A stretch of 11,364 bases of DNA from JBBRGG01 sp038240875 (GCA_038240875.1 JBBRGG010000115.1:1-11364), one strand, 5' to 3'. Positions 1 through 7,840 are shown, counted from the stretch's first letter. The notes: generated from the sequence alone by a model not told the origin. Translations and numbers: made by a program.

Positions 1-2794
1 GAAGCTGGTTGTTGAGCGAGTCTTTGCCTGAAACAAAGGGCGTGCGATACGCCTTGGCACCGTCATAGCACGCCTCGCACGCGCGAACCAGCGCGCCCAT
101 GTTCTGCGTCCGGTCGCAGCTTGGCCAACTAAAGTTGTCGAGGATTGCGATTCGGCGCGGGTTTGCCCCAACGCACACTAGATTGCGCACGCATTCGTCG
201 ATCGCACACAAAGCCATCTGGTACGGATCGCCGCCGAGTGAAACCTCGCCAGTCCATGGCGTCAGCCCGCACCCTAATGCAATCGCTGGCCTTTGGTTCA
301 ATGGCAAGCCTTCCTTCGGTATCGGCTCGATCACCGTCGCGTCGCCCGGGCCACGACCACCAGGCCCAACCAATGGCTTGGTCACCGTCGCGCCACGCAC
401 TTCATGGTCATACTGCCGAATGATCCAATGCTTGCTGGCGATGTTGCCATGCGACAGCAAAGCACGCAACGAACCAGTTACCCCCGGCGCTTTGTTCAGG
501 CTCGCGAGAAGCGCGGGTGAGCGGCTTGCCATCGAATCACCCGACGATATTCCAGTCGCATTCAGCGAACCATCCCACGTCGCTTCTCGCGTCGGGTTTG
601 GAATTCCCTCATGCAGCAAGTCCATCGCTATTCGGCCTACCTCTTCTCCTTGATACCGAAGCACAAGCTCCTTCCCCGCCGAGCCAAACGTACCAAGGTC
701 CGCAAGCTCAACCCCCTCTTCATCACAAATCGCCCGCAATGCGGCTACGTTACCTTCGGGCACCGAAAGCACCATCCGCTCCTGCGCTTCGCTGATCCAA
801 ATTTCCGTATATGAAAGCCCGGCGTACTTCACCGGCGCCCGCTCAAGATCCACCACCGCGCCAAGGTCCTTGCCCATCTCTCCCACCGCAGAAGAAAACC
901 CACCCGCGCCGCAGTCGGTCATCGCCGTGTACAACGTCCCGCCCGCAGCGTCTCGCGCACGAACGATCGCTTCGAGCACGCGCTTCTCTTCGATGGCGTT
1001 CCCGATCTGTACCGCATGAGCAAACTCGGTTGACGCGCTGGATTCAAGTTCCGCGCTGCTGAAGGTCGCGCCGTGGATGCCATCGCGACCCGTGCGCCCG
1101 CCCAGGCAAATGATCCGGTCGCCAGCCTTGGGCGTTGCGCTGATCTTGTCGCGCGAGATGATACCTACACAGCCACAGAAAACAAGCGGATTGCCGACAT
1201 AGCGATCATCAAAGAAGACCGCGCCATTGACCGTGGGAATGCCCATGCGGTTGCCATAGTCGCGCACGCCCGCCACAACATCTGTCAAAATACGTCGCGC
1301 GTGCAGCACGCCCGGCGGTAAGTTCTTCGCGTCGTTCGCTGTGCTGGTCACACCGGTCGCGCTGATCGCGTGGCTGGCGTGACTAGCTTGGCCAGCTTCT
1401 TTCCACGCGGTAGGGTCCGCCACGCAAAATACGTTCGTGCTCGCGAAGGGCCTTGCGCCAAGGCCTGTCCCGATGATGTCCCGGATGCACCCGCCCACAC
1501 CCGTCGACGCGCCGCCATAGGGCTCGATAGCACTCGGACGGTTGTGCGTTTCAACCTTAATGCAGATGCCGATAGCGTCGTCAAACGCGACCACACCGCT
1601 ATTGTCCTTGAAGACTGACAATGCCCAATCGCACCCATCTTCGATCAACTCAAATGTCGCCGCGGCGATTGTTGACTTGAGCAAATTCGTAATCGTCACC
1701 GACCCATCCGCATGCACAACATGCCCAGGACGATTCGAGAAATTGATCGTGCCCGCGTCGTCGCCAACGTTGTCGTTGGCTAATTGGCGTGCTGCTGCTT
1801 GGCTCATTTCCTCTTCAGCTTCGTCATTCAAAGGCACCGATTTGCCCTTTGAAGTAAACGCAAAGCTTGTTTCCATCCAAGGGCGCTTCTTTACCGGTAC
1901 AGCCGCAGGATTCGCCGCGCTCGCGCCTGCTCCCGTTCCGCCATCCGCTCTCATTCCGCCATCCACTGACTTCTTTGGCGTTTCGCGGTACTTAACCGTG
2001 GCTTTGAGAGTCTTGTGCACGCAATGTTCGGACCAGGTTTGCGCGATGGTTTCGAGTTCGATATCCGTTGGATCTCGACCGACTCCATCGTAATGCGTCT
2101 GCACCGCCCGCATCTCATCGAGTGATAAGAACAAGTGAGCCGAGCGCGACAGCGCCGCGAGTTGATCCGAGTTCAAGCCACGAATCACAATCGACCGCTT
2201 CTTAAGCACATACGCCGAACCTTTGGGAAGAGTCGTTGGCGTGTGCGTGCCCACGTGAATCTCGTGGACTACGGGGTTGGCAACGGTGCGTGCGACAAGT
2301 TGCCTGGCATCTTGGTCGCTGATCAAACCCTTGACGCCCGCGATGTCGTAGCGCGTGCCGGTCAGCACCTCGACATCCGCTTCCTTTCCAGTAATTTCCT
2401 TTCCAGAGGCTGACTTTGCTAGCAAAACTCTAATGGCGTCCCGCACCGACTGTGCCACCGGGTCCATCACGCCTGGTAACGGATGCACTTCGATAATGCG
2501 TGCGCCGTCTTTCGCTGCCTCAGTGCCAAATCGAAAGGTTTCTGTCACCGGGTCCGCGAGCAGATTCGTCGCGATCTGCATCATCGCGGCGTCGTCCAAG
2601 TCTCCTTCTATCAAATAAACCTTCGCCGTCGCGACCTTGACCGCTTCCTCGCCAGCGAAGCCTAGCTCGCGCGACACTTTCGACGCAAGCGCAATTGCCC
2701 TAGGGTCGTCACGCCTTGGCCAAACTTCGATCCTGTGCACGCGGCGCGTAGCTTCTGCCCCAGCCGAGGGTGATAGCGATGGGTCCAAGTCCAT
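1..2794 (-). CDS. purL: Phosphoribosylformylglycinamidine (FGAM) synthase PurL, C-terminus off the left edge
   Basis: Catalyses the ATP- and glutamine-dependent step from FGAR to FGAM in cytoplasmic purine synthesis. About 931 codons are visible without a stop. With the ATG at 2794, residues ~20-90 (HRIEVWPRRDDPRA...LLADPVTETF) and ~95-190 (GARIIEVHPLPG...VANPVVHEIHVG) both resemble the small PurS subunit. The synthase core follows: TWSEHCVHKT (~253-262), KVETHNRPSA (~413-422), STGVGGCIRDI (~430-440), LPPGVLH (~491), the GGRTGRDGIHGATFSS loop (~564), MTDCGAGGFSSAVGEM (~625) and PFVSGKDSLNNQL at the window edge. Residues ~275-290 are a Gly/Ala-rich linker with a small duplication. The start is uncertain: ATG 2794 is the only in-frame ATG before a stop at 3098-3100 and has only a weak AAGG upstream; GTG 2740 just before HRIEVWP is an alternative. 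The gene is divergent from glycogen synthase. The product is very secure; the PurS-like reading is inference. Confidence 0.95.
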   Translation of the reverse strand, partial: MDLDPSLSPSAGAEATRRVHRIEVWPRRDDPRAIALASKVSRELGFAGEEAVKVATAKVYLIEGDLDDAAMMQIATNLLADPVTETFRFGTEAAKDGARIIEVHPLPGVMDPVAQSVRDAIRVLLAKSASGKEITGKEADVEVLTGTRYDIAGVKGLISDQDARQLVARTVANPVVHEIHVGTHTPTTLPKGSAYVLKKRSIVIRGLNSDQLAALSRSAHLFLSLDEMRAVQTHYDGVGRDPTDIELETIAQTWSEHCVHKTLKATVKYRETPKKSVDGGMRADGGTGAGASAANPAAVPVKKRPWMETSFAFTSKGKSVPLNDEAEEEMSQAAARQLANDNVGDDAGTINFSNRPGHVVHADGSVTITNLLKSTIAAATFELIEDGCDWALSVFKDNSGVVAFDDAIGICIKVETHNRPSAIEPYGGASTGVGGCIRDIIGTGLGARPFASTNVFCVADPTAWKEAGQASHASHAISATGVTSTANDAKNLPPGVLHARRILTDVVAGVRDYGNRMGIPTVNGAVFFDDRYVGNPLVFCGCVGIISRDKISATPKAGDRIICLGGRTGRDGIHGATFSSAELESSASTEFAHAVQIGNAIEEKRVLEAIVRARDAAGGTLYTAMTDCGAGGFSSAVGEMGKDLGAVVDLERAPVKYAGLSYTEIWISEAQERMVLSVPEGNVAALRAICDEEGVELADLGTFGSAGKELVLRYQGEEVGRIAMDLLHEGIPNPTREATWDGSLNATGISSGDSMASRSPALLASLNKAPGVTGSLRALLSHGNIASKHWIIRQYDHEVRGATVTKPLVGPGGRGPGDATVIEPIPKEGLPLNQRPAIALGCGLTPWTGEVSLGGDPYQMALCAIDECVRNLVCVGANPRRIAILDNFSWPSCDRTQNMGALVRACEACYDGAKAYRTPFVSGKDSLNNQL
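1928..1963 (-). repeat. Short in-frame duplication inside purL (2 x 18 bp, diverged)
   Basis: Two adjacent 18-bp units encode DGGMRA and DGGTGA in the flexible linker of PurL. The core GGATGGCGGAA is identical in both units (plus-strand TTCCGCCATCC at 1936-1946 and 1954-1964). This looks like slippage in a loop under little constraint. Confidence 0.6.
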
Positions 2795-2995
2795 GCCGCC
2801 TTGCCGCGGCCCGATGGTGTGGGTGGTGCTCACGCGCGATTCTACGGGTTCAAATCCAGTCGTGCCCAAGCCACTCCCAAATACTCTGCCACCAATTCTG
2901 CCCTTCGCATCAATCTTCACATACCCAAGGCGTTGCTTCTCAACTCCACGCGCGATTTGCTCGCACAATCGGCCTTTCTCGGGTACAGTGACACC
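2795..2995. promoter_or_regulatory. Divergent purL / glycogen synthase intergenic region
   Basis: This ~200-bp stretch separates the two divergent starts and should hold promoters for both. I see no convincing -35/-10 pair. For the plus-strand gene a TACAGT element at 2984-2989 lies just before the start, with only a poorly spaced TTGCTC upstream. No riboswitch fold or terminator is evident. Both reading frames happen to stay open here (plus from 2801, minus up to 3100), but the translations do not look like extensions of either protein. Confidence 0.4.
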
Positions 2996-5077
2996 ATGTC
3001 CGAACGCTCTCTCCAGACTGAAGCTGCAAGCGCCGATCACGCCCCAGGTGGCTGGTGGCAAGACGATGGCAACACCCCTCGCCAAGATGGCCCACTTCTA
3101 CTCGAAGTTGCCTGGGAAGTTTGCAACCAGATCGGCGGGATCTATCAGGTCATCCGCTCCAAAGTTCCACTCATGACCCAACGCTGGGGCGACCGCTACG
3201 TACTCATCGGGCCTTATGAACCTTCCAAAGCGGGTCTTGAGTTCGAAGAAATCACCGCCAATGGCTGGATCGGCCGAGCCGTCCGCGCTCTCCGCGAATC
3301 TCATGCCATCACCGTTCGTTGTGGCCGCTGGCTCGTGCCCGGTCGTCCGCGCGTCCTGCTTATCGAGCACCAACAAACCAAAGAAGCGCTCGCCGCCGCC
3401 AAGTATCAACTCTGGGCCGACCATGGCATCGAGACACCCTTTAACGACGCCCTCATCGATCCCGTCGTTTCATTCGCCTATGCGTGCACCGCGCTCATCG
3501 AAGCCCTCTGCGACCGTGTACCAACGCGACGCGTGATTGATTCTGTCCCGATCCTGGCTCACTTCCACGAGTGGATGGGTGGGCTGGCAATTCCCGAAAT
3601 TCGCCGTCGTCGCCTTCCTGTCGCCACCGTCTTTACGACCCACGCCACGCTGTTGGGCCGCTACATCGCCAGCAGCAAAGAAGACTTTTACGACCAGCTT
3701 CCCTGGCTCGATCAAGAGCAGGAAGCCGCGAAGTATCACGTCAAGCCACAGCACACGATCGAACGTGCCTGCGCCCACGGCGCCCACGTCTTTACCACTG
3801 TTTCCGCCATCACAGGCGAAGAATGCCAATATCTTTTGGGGCGCCCCGTCGACGTCGTCACGCCCAATGGCCTGACTATCGGCCTTTACAACGCTGGCCA
3901 TGATCAACAACGCCTTCATGGCGAGTACAAAGACATCATCCATCGCTTCACCATGGGGCACTTTTTCCCAAGTTACTCCTTCGACCTTGACCGCACGATC
4001 TACATGTTTACCAGTGGCCGTTTCGAGCCACGCAACAAGGGCTTTGATGTCTGCCTTGATGCGATGTCGCGCCTCAACTCCATGCTCAAAGCAGCAAACG
4101 TCGGCAAAACCGTCGTCTTCTTTGTCATCTCCAAACGCCCCACCCGCAGCATCAACCCGCTCGCCATGGAAAAACGTGGCGTCCTCAACGAACTTAACGA
4201 AGTCTGCCAGCGCATCACCGATGGCGTGCGCCAACGCTTGTTCACTCGCGCCGCCTCGGGCGGGCCTCTCAAGCTCGATGATTTGGTCGATGAATACTGG
4301 ATGCTTCGCTACCGCCGAGCTCAATTTGCCATCAAGCAAAAGGGCCTGCCCATGGTCGTGACGCACATCTTGGAAGATGACAGCAACGACGCCGTGCTCA
4401 ACCAGATGAGGCAACTAAGCCTCATCAATCGCGAAGAAGACGCCGTCAAAGTCGTCTATCACCCCGACTTCATCAACCCGCACAATCGCCTCTGGAGCAT
4501 CGAGTACGACCAGTTCGTTCGTGGCTGCCATTTGGGTATTTTCCCAAGTTCCTACGAGCCTTGGGGGTACACGCCTTTGGAGTGTGCGGCGGTGGGCATT
4601 CCGTCGGTCAGCAGCGACCTTGCTGGCTTTGGACGCTACGTCGCCGAGCAGTATCCCGATCCAGACAAGCTCGGCTTACCCGTGCTTCGCCGCCGAGGCA
4701 GGAGCATGCAGGACGCATCAGCTGACCTTGCACGATACCTCTTTGACTTCTGCAAAGCCGAACGCCGCGACCGTATCGCGCTACGAAACGAAGTAGATCG
4801 TACAAGCTGGGATTTCGACTGGACCAAGCTCGGCAAGGCGTACCACACGGCTCACGATCTCGCCTTGGCACGAGCCACCGCAGACGCCTTGGGCACCATC
4901 GCGATGGTTGCGGCGTCGCAGCTTGCTCGCGAACCAAAGCCGCCACTCAAACCCGAAGCCAAACCCGAAGCCAAACCCGAAGCCAAACCCGAAGCCAAGC
5001 CCGAAACTAAGCCCGAAACTAAGCCAGAAACCAAAACCGAAATCAAACCTGGCACACCCTCGGAGGCAGGCCGGTGA
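2996..5077 (+). CDS. Eukaryotic-type (GT3) glycogen synthase
   Basis: Likely transfers glucose, normally from UDP-glucose in this family, onto the non-reducing end of a growing cytoplasmic glycogen chain. The 693-residue protein has the GT3 hallmarks rather than those of bacterial GlgA (GT5). They are EVAWEVCNQIGGIYQVIRSK (37-56), the sugar-nucleotide site; YVLIGPYEP; HFHEWMGG; and the catalytic block FPSSYEPWGYTPLECA (516-531), whose E521 and E529 match the two catalytic glutamates of yeast Gsy2. CKAERRDRIALRNEVDR (586-602) resembles the arginine-rich helix through which glucose-6-phosphate activates eukaryotic enzymes. The last ~50 residues are a KPEA/KPET repeat tail. I chose ATG 2996 because the conserved part starts near residue 34 and the 65 codons upstream in frame look non-coding; no clear Shine-Dalgarno is visible. 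The stop overlaps the RNase HI start. Confidence 0.95.
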   Translation: MSERSLQTEAASADHAPGGWWQDDGNTPRQDGPLLLEVAWEVCNQIGGIYQVIRSKVPLMTQRWGDRYVLIGPYEPSKAGLEFEEITANGWIGRAVRALRESHAITVRCGRWLVPGRPRVLLIEHQQTKEALAAAKYQLWADHGIETPFNDALIDPVVSFAYACTALIEALCDRVPTRRVIDSVPILAHFHEWMGGLAIPEIRRRRLPVATVFTTHATLLGRYIASSKEDFYDQLPWLDQEQEAAKYHVKPQHTIERACAHGAHVFTTVSAITGEECQYLLGRPVDVVTPNGLTIGLYNAGHDQQRLHGEYKDIIHRFTMGHFFPSYSFDLDRTIYMFTSGRFEPRNKGFDVCLDAMSRLNSMLKAANVGKTVVFFVISKRPTRSINPLAMEKRGVLNELNEVCQRITDGVRQRLFTRAASGGPLKLDDLVDEYWMLRYRRAQFAIKQKGLPMVVTHILEDDSNDAVLNQMRQLSLINREEDAVKVVYHPDFINPHNRLWSIEYDQFVRGCHLGIFPSSYEPWGYTPLECAAVGIPSVSSDLAGFGRYVAEQYPDPDKLGLPVLRRRGRSMQDASADLARYLFDFCKAERRDRIALRNEVDRTSWDFDWTKLGKAYHTAHDLALARATADALGTIAMVAASQLAREPKPPLKPEAKPEAKPEAKPEAKPETKPETKPETKTEIKPGTPSEAGR
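4949..5044 (+). repeat. 12-bp coding tandem repeat, 8 units (KPEA/KPET tail)
   Basis: Eight consecutive 12-bp units based on AAACCCGAAGCC. The first four are identical (KPEA at 4949, 4961, 4973, 4985). One diverged KPEA, three KPET-type units and a final KTEI follow in mixed form up to 5044. Together they encode a charged, proline-rich, presumably disordered tail on glycogen synthase. Identical early units suggest recent expansion by slippage, so copy number may differ between strains. Confidence 0.9.
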
Positions 5078-5703
5078 TGGCGCGATCTCCGAAAGCAAAG
5101 ATAAATACGCCAAGCGACAAACTGTCGCTCCTTAAATTGGCCGACGTATCCGGGCAGCCAGCGCCTCACGCACCTGCGACAAAGCCCAGCAAGCTCGCCA
5201 AGCCGACAAAGCCAGCTGGTGGCGCAGCTGCGAGCGACCTTGCGCAACTCGCGATGCCCACAGTGTTGCTCTACACCGACGGCGCGTGCTCAGGCAATCC
5301 AGGCCCGGGTGGCTGGGCGTTTGTCCTGAAACACCCCGCCACCGGCAAGCAACGCGTCGAAAGTGGGGCAGAACTCCAAACCACCAACAACCGAATGGAA
5401 CTTCAGGCGGTCATTTCCGGGCTCGCCTTGCTCAATAAGCCAACTCGCGTCGAACTCACCAGCGACTCGCAGTACGTCCTCAAGGGCCTACGCGAATGGC
5501 TCAAAGGGTGGAAAGCCAAAGGCTGGAAAACCGCGAGTAAACAGCCGGTCAAAAATCGGGACCTTTGGGAAGAGCTTGATCGCCTAAGCGCGATACACCA
5601 ACTCCAGTTTCACTGGATCAAAGGCCACAGCGAGCATCCTGAAAACGAACAGTGCGACCGCCTCGCGGTCGAGGCGTATCGCGCACTCCAAAAGCAGAAA
5701 TAA
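5077..5703 (+). CDS. rnhA: Ribonuclease HI with a disordered N-terminal extension
   Basis: Cuts the RNA strand of RNA-DNA hybrids in the cytoplasm (R-loop and Okazaki primer removal). In the 208-residue product the RNase H domain runs from ~61 to 205. The full DEDD set is present: D68 (LLYTDGACSGNPGPGG), E108 (TTNNRMELQA), D130 (LTSDSQYVLKG) and D194 (ENEQCDRLAVEA), with the supporting His at 184 (WIKGHSEHPE). The basic handle KGWKAKGWKTASKQPVKNRDLW is intact, as in E. coli RNase HI. The first ~60 residues are Lys/Pro/Ala-rich and absent from the ~155-residue standard enzyme. ATG 5077 overlaps the preceding stop as TGATG, and GGAGG at 5062-5066 fits it. GTG 5074 is one codon earlier and also possible. 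Expression is probably coupled to glycogen synthase. Confidence 0.95.
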   Translation: MARSPKAKINTPSDKLSLLKLADVSGQPAPHAPATKPSKLAKPTKPAGGAAASDLAQLAMPTVLLYTDGACSGNPGPGGWAFVLKHPATGKQRVESGAELQTTNNRMELQAVISGLALLNKPTRVELTSDSQYVLKGLREWLKGWKAKGWKTASKQPVKNRDLWEELDRLSAIHQLQFHWIKGHSEHPENEQCDRLAVEAYRALQKQK

Positions 5704-5743
5704 TCGCGCCATGCTAATTGCGCCACGCTGATCGTGCCATTTA
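5702..5743 (+). repeat. Degenerate 14-bp tandem repeat, 3 units
   Basis: Immediately after the RNase HI stop come AATCGCGCCATGCT (5702-5715), AATTGCGCCACGCT (5716-5729) and GATCGTGCCATTTA (5730-5743). The first two differ at two positions. No hairpin with a T-tract accompanies them, so this is not an obvious terminator. Function unknown. Confidence 0.6.
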
Positions 5744-5950
5744 GCTTACGGCATACGCCACTCGGTATTCAGCTTGTTCAACTTTCTCACGAAACGACTA
5801 TTTTTCTCGTGGCACACGTCTCGCCTGTGTCTACTTCTTCAACGTCATCATTCTGCGAGAGAGAGTACAAAGAGACAAATCTATGAAATCCGCAGGTGCG
5901 TGCTGCGTAGGTCTCCTCACGGCATCATAATCGTGTGCTGGCGCACGTCC
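5744..5950. other. Non-coding stretch between RNase HI and the PEP-CTERM terminator
   Basis: I see no supported gene here. Open frames are short and their translations look random. A 15-codon frame from ATG 5883 (MKSAGACCVGLL...) has no partner or clear ribosome site and is not called. No strong plus-strand terminator for the RNase HI transcript is visible. Confidence 0.5.
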
Positions 5951-5987
5951 AAAAACACAACGCCCCCAGCGTGAGCAAGGGGCGTTG
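5951..5987 (-). terminator. Intrinsic terminator of the PEP-CTERM gene
   Basis: Read on the minus strand, a perfect 9-bp stem CAACGCCCC / GGGGCGTTG (plus positions 5958-5966 and 5979-5987) with a 12-nt loop is followed by TGTTTTT (plus AAAAACA from 5951). It lies ~52 bp beyond the stop of the minus-strand PEP-CTERM gene. The plus-strand side lacks a T-tract, so its direction is clear. Confidence 0.85.
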
Positions 5988-6039
5988 AAATCTAGATAAA
6001 CCTATCGAATCACTTGGATCGATTCACTAAGCAGCTAAA

Positions 6040-6759
6040 TTAGTTGCGACGACGACGAATAGCGACCAAGCTACCGAGGCCCAACAGAGCGAGAGCGCTG
6101 GGGGCGGGAACGATGTCGCCCGAGATCTGCGAAGCGATGCCATCGGCGAAGCCGAAGTCGGCGGTGAAAAAGGTGCTGATGTCGAAGGAGAGAACGACGA
6201 CCGCGCCAGCAAAGGGCGAGGTGGCGGGGAAGCTCGTGAAGTTGAAGTTGTCAGAGAAGGCCGGGATGTCCGTGCCATTGAAGATGCCATCGGATGCACC
6301 GTTGTCGGTGAATATTACGTTGGCGAGGTCACCGGTGAACGCAACGAAGGGGAAGCCCGTGTTGTTAATGTTCCATGCACCATTGAGGATGTTGCCGGTC
6401 ATCGTGTCGCCGTCGGCGTCGGTAACCGTGAAGGAGCCAGCGCCGGTTCCTGTGGTGCCAGAGGTCTTGTTGACGCTGATGGTCACGCCAAAGCCTGCGG
6501 TGGGGTTAGCTCCGACAAAGCCTGGCTGGAACGAAGCGGTGCCTTCAGTCGCAACGTTGCGGGAAACGCGTCCTTCGCTCTGTAGGTCGAGGGTCGACAC
6601 AGCCAGAGCAGAGAAGACGCCAGTCGTCGGCGACGAAGCCGTGTACGACGAGGCGAGATTCTGATACTGGAACTCCGCTATAACGTCGAGCGCAAGCGCC
6701 GACGATGCAGTTCCGCCAACAGCAGCCATGGCCAAAGCAATCACAGTGGTACGCGTCAT
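6040..6759 (-). CDS. Secreted PEP-CTERM sorting-domain protein
   Basis: A 239-residue exported protein of unknown role. Residues 1-23 are a Sec-type signal peptide (MTRTTVIALAMAAVGG...ALA, probable cleavage near 23/24). The mature part is rich in Thr, Ser, Gly, Asn and Phe and has no cysteine, typical of extracellular beta-rich matrix or appendage proteins. The C-terminus (217-239) is a sorting tag: VPAP motif, then SALALLGLGSLVAI as the membrane segment, then RRRRN. In this family an exosortase cuts at the motif; none is encoded here. The start is supported by GGGAGG (plus 6771-6776) upstream of ATG 6759. The gene stands alone, ends in a strong terminator and is divergent from the flavin-reductase-like gene. 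The sorting signal is certain; the function of the mature domain is not recognisable. Confidence 0.9.
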   Translation of the reverse strand: MTRTTVIALAMAAVGGTASSALALDVIAEFQYQNLASSYTASSPTTGVFSALAVSTLDLQSEGRVSRNVATEGTASFQPGFVGANPTAGFGVTISVNKTSGTTGTGAGSFTVTDADGDTMTGNILNGAWNINNTGFPFVAFTGDLANVIFTDNGASDGIFNGTDIPAFSDNFNFTSFPATSPFAGAVVVLSFDISTFFTADFGFADGIASQISGDIVPAPSALALLGLGSLVAIRRRRN

Positions 6760-7044
6760 CTCTTATCTCTCCTCCCAATATCCGTTGGCTCACGCCTCAG
6801 GGATGTATTGGTAAACCTTGTTTCTGCGACATCTCTCTAACGCCGCACCCTACTGTACCGCCTCTTAGAGATTGAGTCTACAACATTCTTGCAGGTTTGC
6901 CACTTCTCCGCTGAGCTTCTTTAAGTTTTGCCACGAATCGTACACACCTACCTACACACTTGATAGTATTTTGTTAATTATCCGTTAGATTATTCTTCGT
7001 AATTGTGCCCATGGTCCACTTATAGGTCGTCGCGAGCCGTCAAC
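6760..7044. promoter_or_regulatory. Divergent PEP-CTERM / flavin-reductase intergenic region
   Basis: This 285-bp non-coding stretch must carry promoters for both flanking genes. The part from ~6955 to 7005 is strongly AT-rich (GATAGTATTTTGTTAATTAT and following), unlike the surroundings, and is the likeliest promoter zone. I cannot assign individual -35/-10 boxes with confidence. Confidence 0.35.
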
Positions 7045-7755
7045 ATGTCTGTCACTCCTTTGCCAAATCAGTCAGAACTCCAACAACCAAAGAACCTTTA
7101 CCCAAACCACATCGAAATCGACCCCACTTCGCTTACTTCTCTTGATCGCTACAAAATTCTTGTCGGTGCGGTCGTGCCTCGGCCAATTGCCTGGGTTTCG
7201 ACGCGCTCGCCAGCGGGAATCGACAATCTCGCGCCCTACTCGTTCTTCAATGCAGTAGGTTGCGATCCCATGCTCCTCCTGTTTTGCCCGGCAAACAAGC
7301 CCGATGGCTCCGAAAAAGACTCGCTTCGCAACGCCAAGCCCATCAACCAAGGCGGCAGCGGCGAGTTTGTCGTCAACATTGTTTCGCATGCTCTCGCCCA
7401 AGTAATGAATATCACTGCTGCGAGTTTACCCTACGAAACAAGCGAATTTGAGCACGCGCACATCGCCACCGCGCCCTGTGTCAAAGTTCGTTGCGCCCGA
7501 GTTGCCCTCGCGCCCGTGTCCTTTGAATGCATTACGCACGAGATTATTCGCACCAATGGCACCGCGCCCAACGCCGGAAACATCGTCATCGGCAAGGTCG
7601 TAAATGTGTGGCTCGCGCCTGGAATTGCGACTGAACAGTTGCACCTAGATCCAGCCACGCTCGATGCCATTGGCCGACTTGGTGGGAGCACTTACTGCAC
7701 CAGCCGCGACCGTTTTGATATCACTCGCCCCGGCGCTGGTGGGGTATTAATCTAG
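7045..7755 (+). CDS. Flavin-reductase-like FMN-binding split-barrel protein
   Basis: A 236-residue protein with the flavin reductase-like domain (PF01613 type), which binds FMN or FAD and in characterised relatives reduces flavin with NAD(P)H. The FMN-binding landmarks are VVPRPIAWVST (43-53), NLAPYSFFNAVGCDP (61-75) and, near the end, GRLGGSTY, in the order seen in the family. A conserved FVVNIVSHALAQVMN segment follows the first half. No signal peptide, so cytoplasmic. I chose ATG 7045 (MSVTPLPN...) over the ATG 14 codons earlier at 7003, because the extra residues look non-coding; neither has a good Shine-Dalgarno. No partner oxygenase is adjacent, so the physiological substrate cannot be named. 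Family is well supported; substrate unknown. Confidence 0.88.
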   Translation: MSVTPLPNQSELQQPKNLYPNHIEIDPTSLTSLDRYKILVGAVVPRPIAWVSTRSPAGIDNLAPYSFFNAVGCDPMLLLFCPANKPDGSEKDSLRNAKPINQGGSGEFVVNIVSHALAQVMNITAASLPYETSEFEHAHIATAPCVKVRCARVALAPVSFECITHEIIRTNGTAPNAGNIVIGKVVNVWLAPGIATEQLHLDPATLDAIGRLGGSTYCTSRDRFDITRPGAGGVLI

Positions 7756-7800
7756 ATATCTGAGCGAACCGGCGATTCAAGTGAGCAACATAATCAACTA

Positions 7801-7840
7801 GAAAAAACACCGGGCTCACATGAGCTGGGTATCGTTTTTA
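7801..7840. terminator. Bidirectional intrinsic terminator between convergent genes
   Basis: A hairpin at 7809-7830 pairs ACCGGGCTC with GAGCTGGGT around an ACAT loop, with one G-T wobble and one G-G mismatch. The plus strand continues ATCGTTTTTA (7831-7840), serving the flavin-reductase-like gene. On the minus strand the same hairpin is followed by GTTTTTTC (plus GAAAAAAC, 7801-7808), serving a transcript coming from the other side. The placement between two convergent genes fits; the secretin-like gene stop is at 7879. Confidence 0.75.

Noticed and set aside
1348..1638. A minus-strand frame in the middle of purL with its own ATG.
   Set aside because: It is a different frame from PurL, which is continuous and well conserved through this stretch.
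2840..2870. A tRNA T-arm-like GGTTCAAATCC on the plus strand between purL and glycogen synthase.
   Set aside because: The T-stem has a mismatch, and no acceptor, D-arm or anticodon arm can be fitted upstream. A motif this short can occur by chance in 11 kb.
2801..2995. A 65-codon in-frame N-terminal extension of glycogen synthase.
   Set aside because: The residues look like translated intergenic DNA, they lie beyond the conserved start region of GT3 enzymes, and they would occupy the divergent promoter region.
3470..4414. A 314-codon open frame on the minus strand inside the glycogen synthase gene.
   Set aside because: It is the antisense shadow of a strongly conserved gene, and its translation resembles no family. 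The composition of this genome makes such frames common.
4852..5247. A minus-strand frame with GLVSGLASG repeats.
   Set aside because: It is simply the complement of the KPEA repeat tail and the RNase HI N-terminus.
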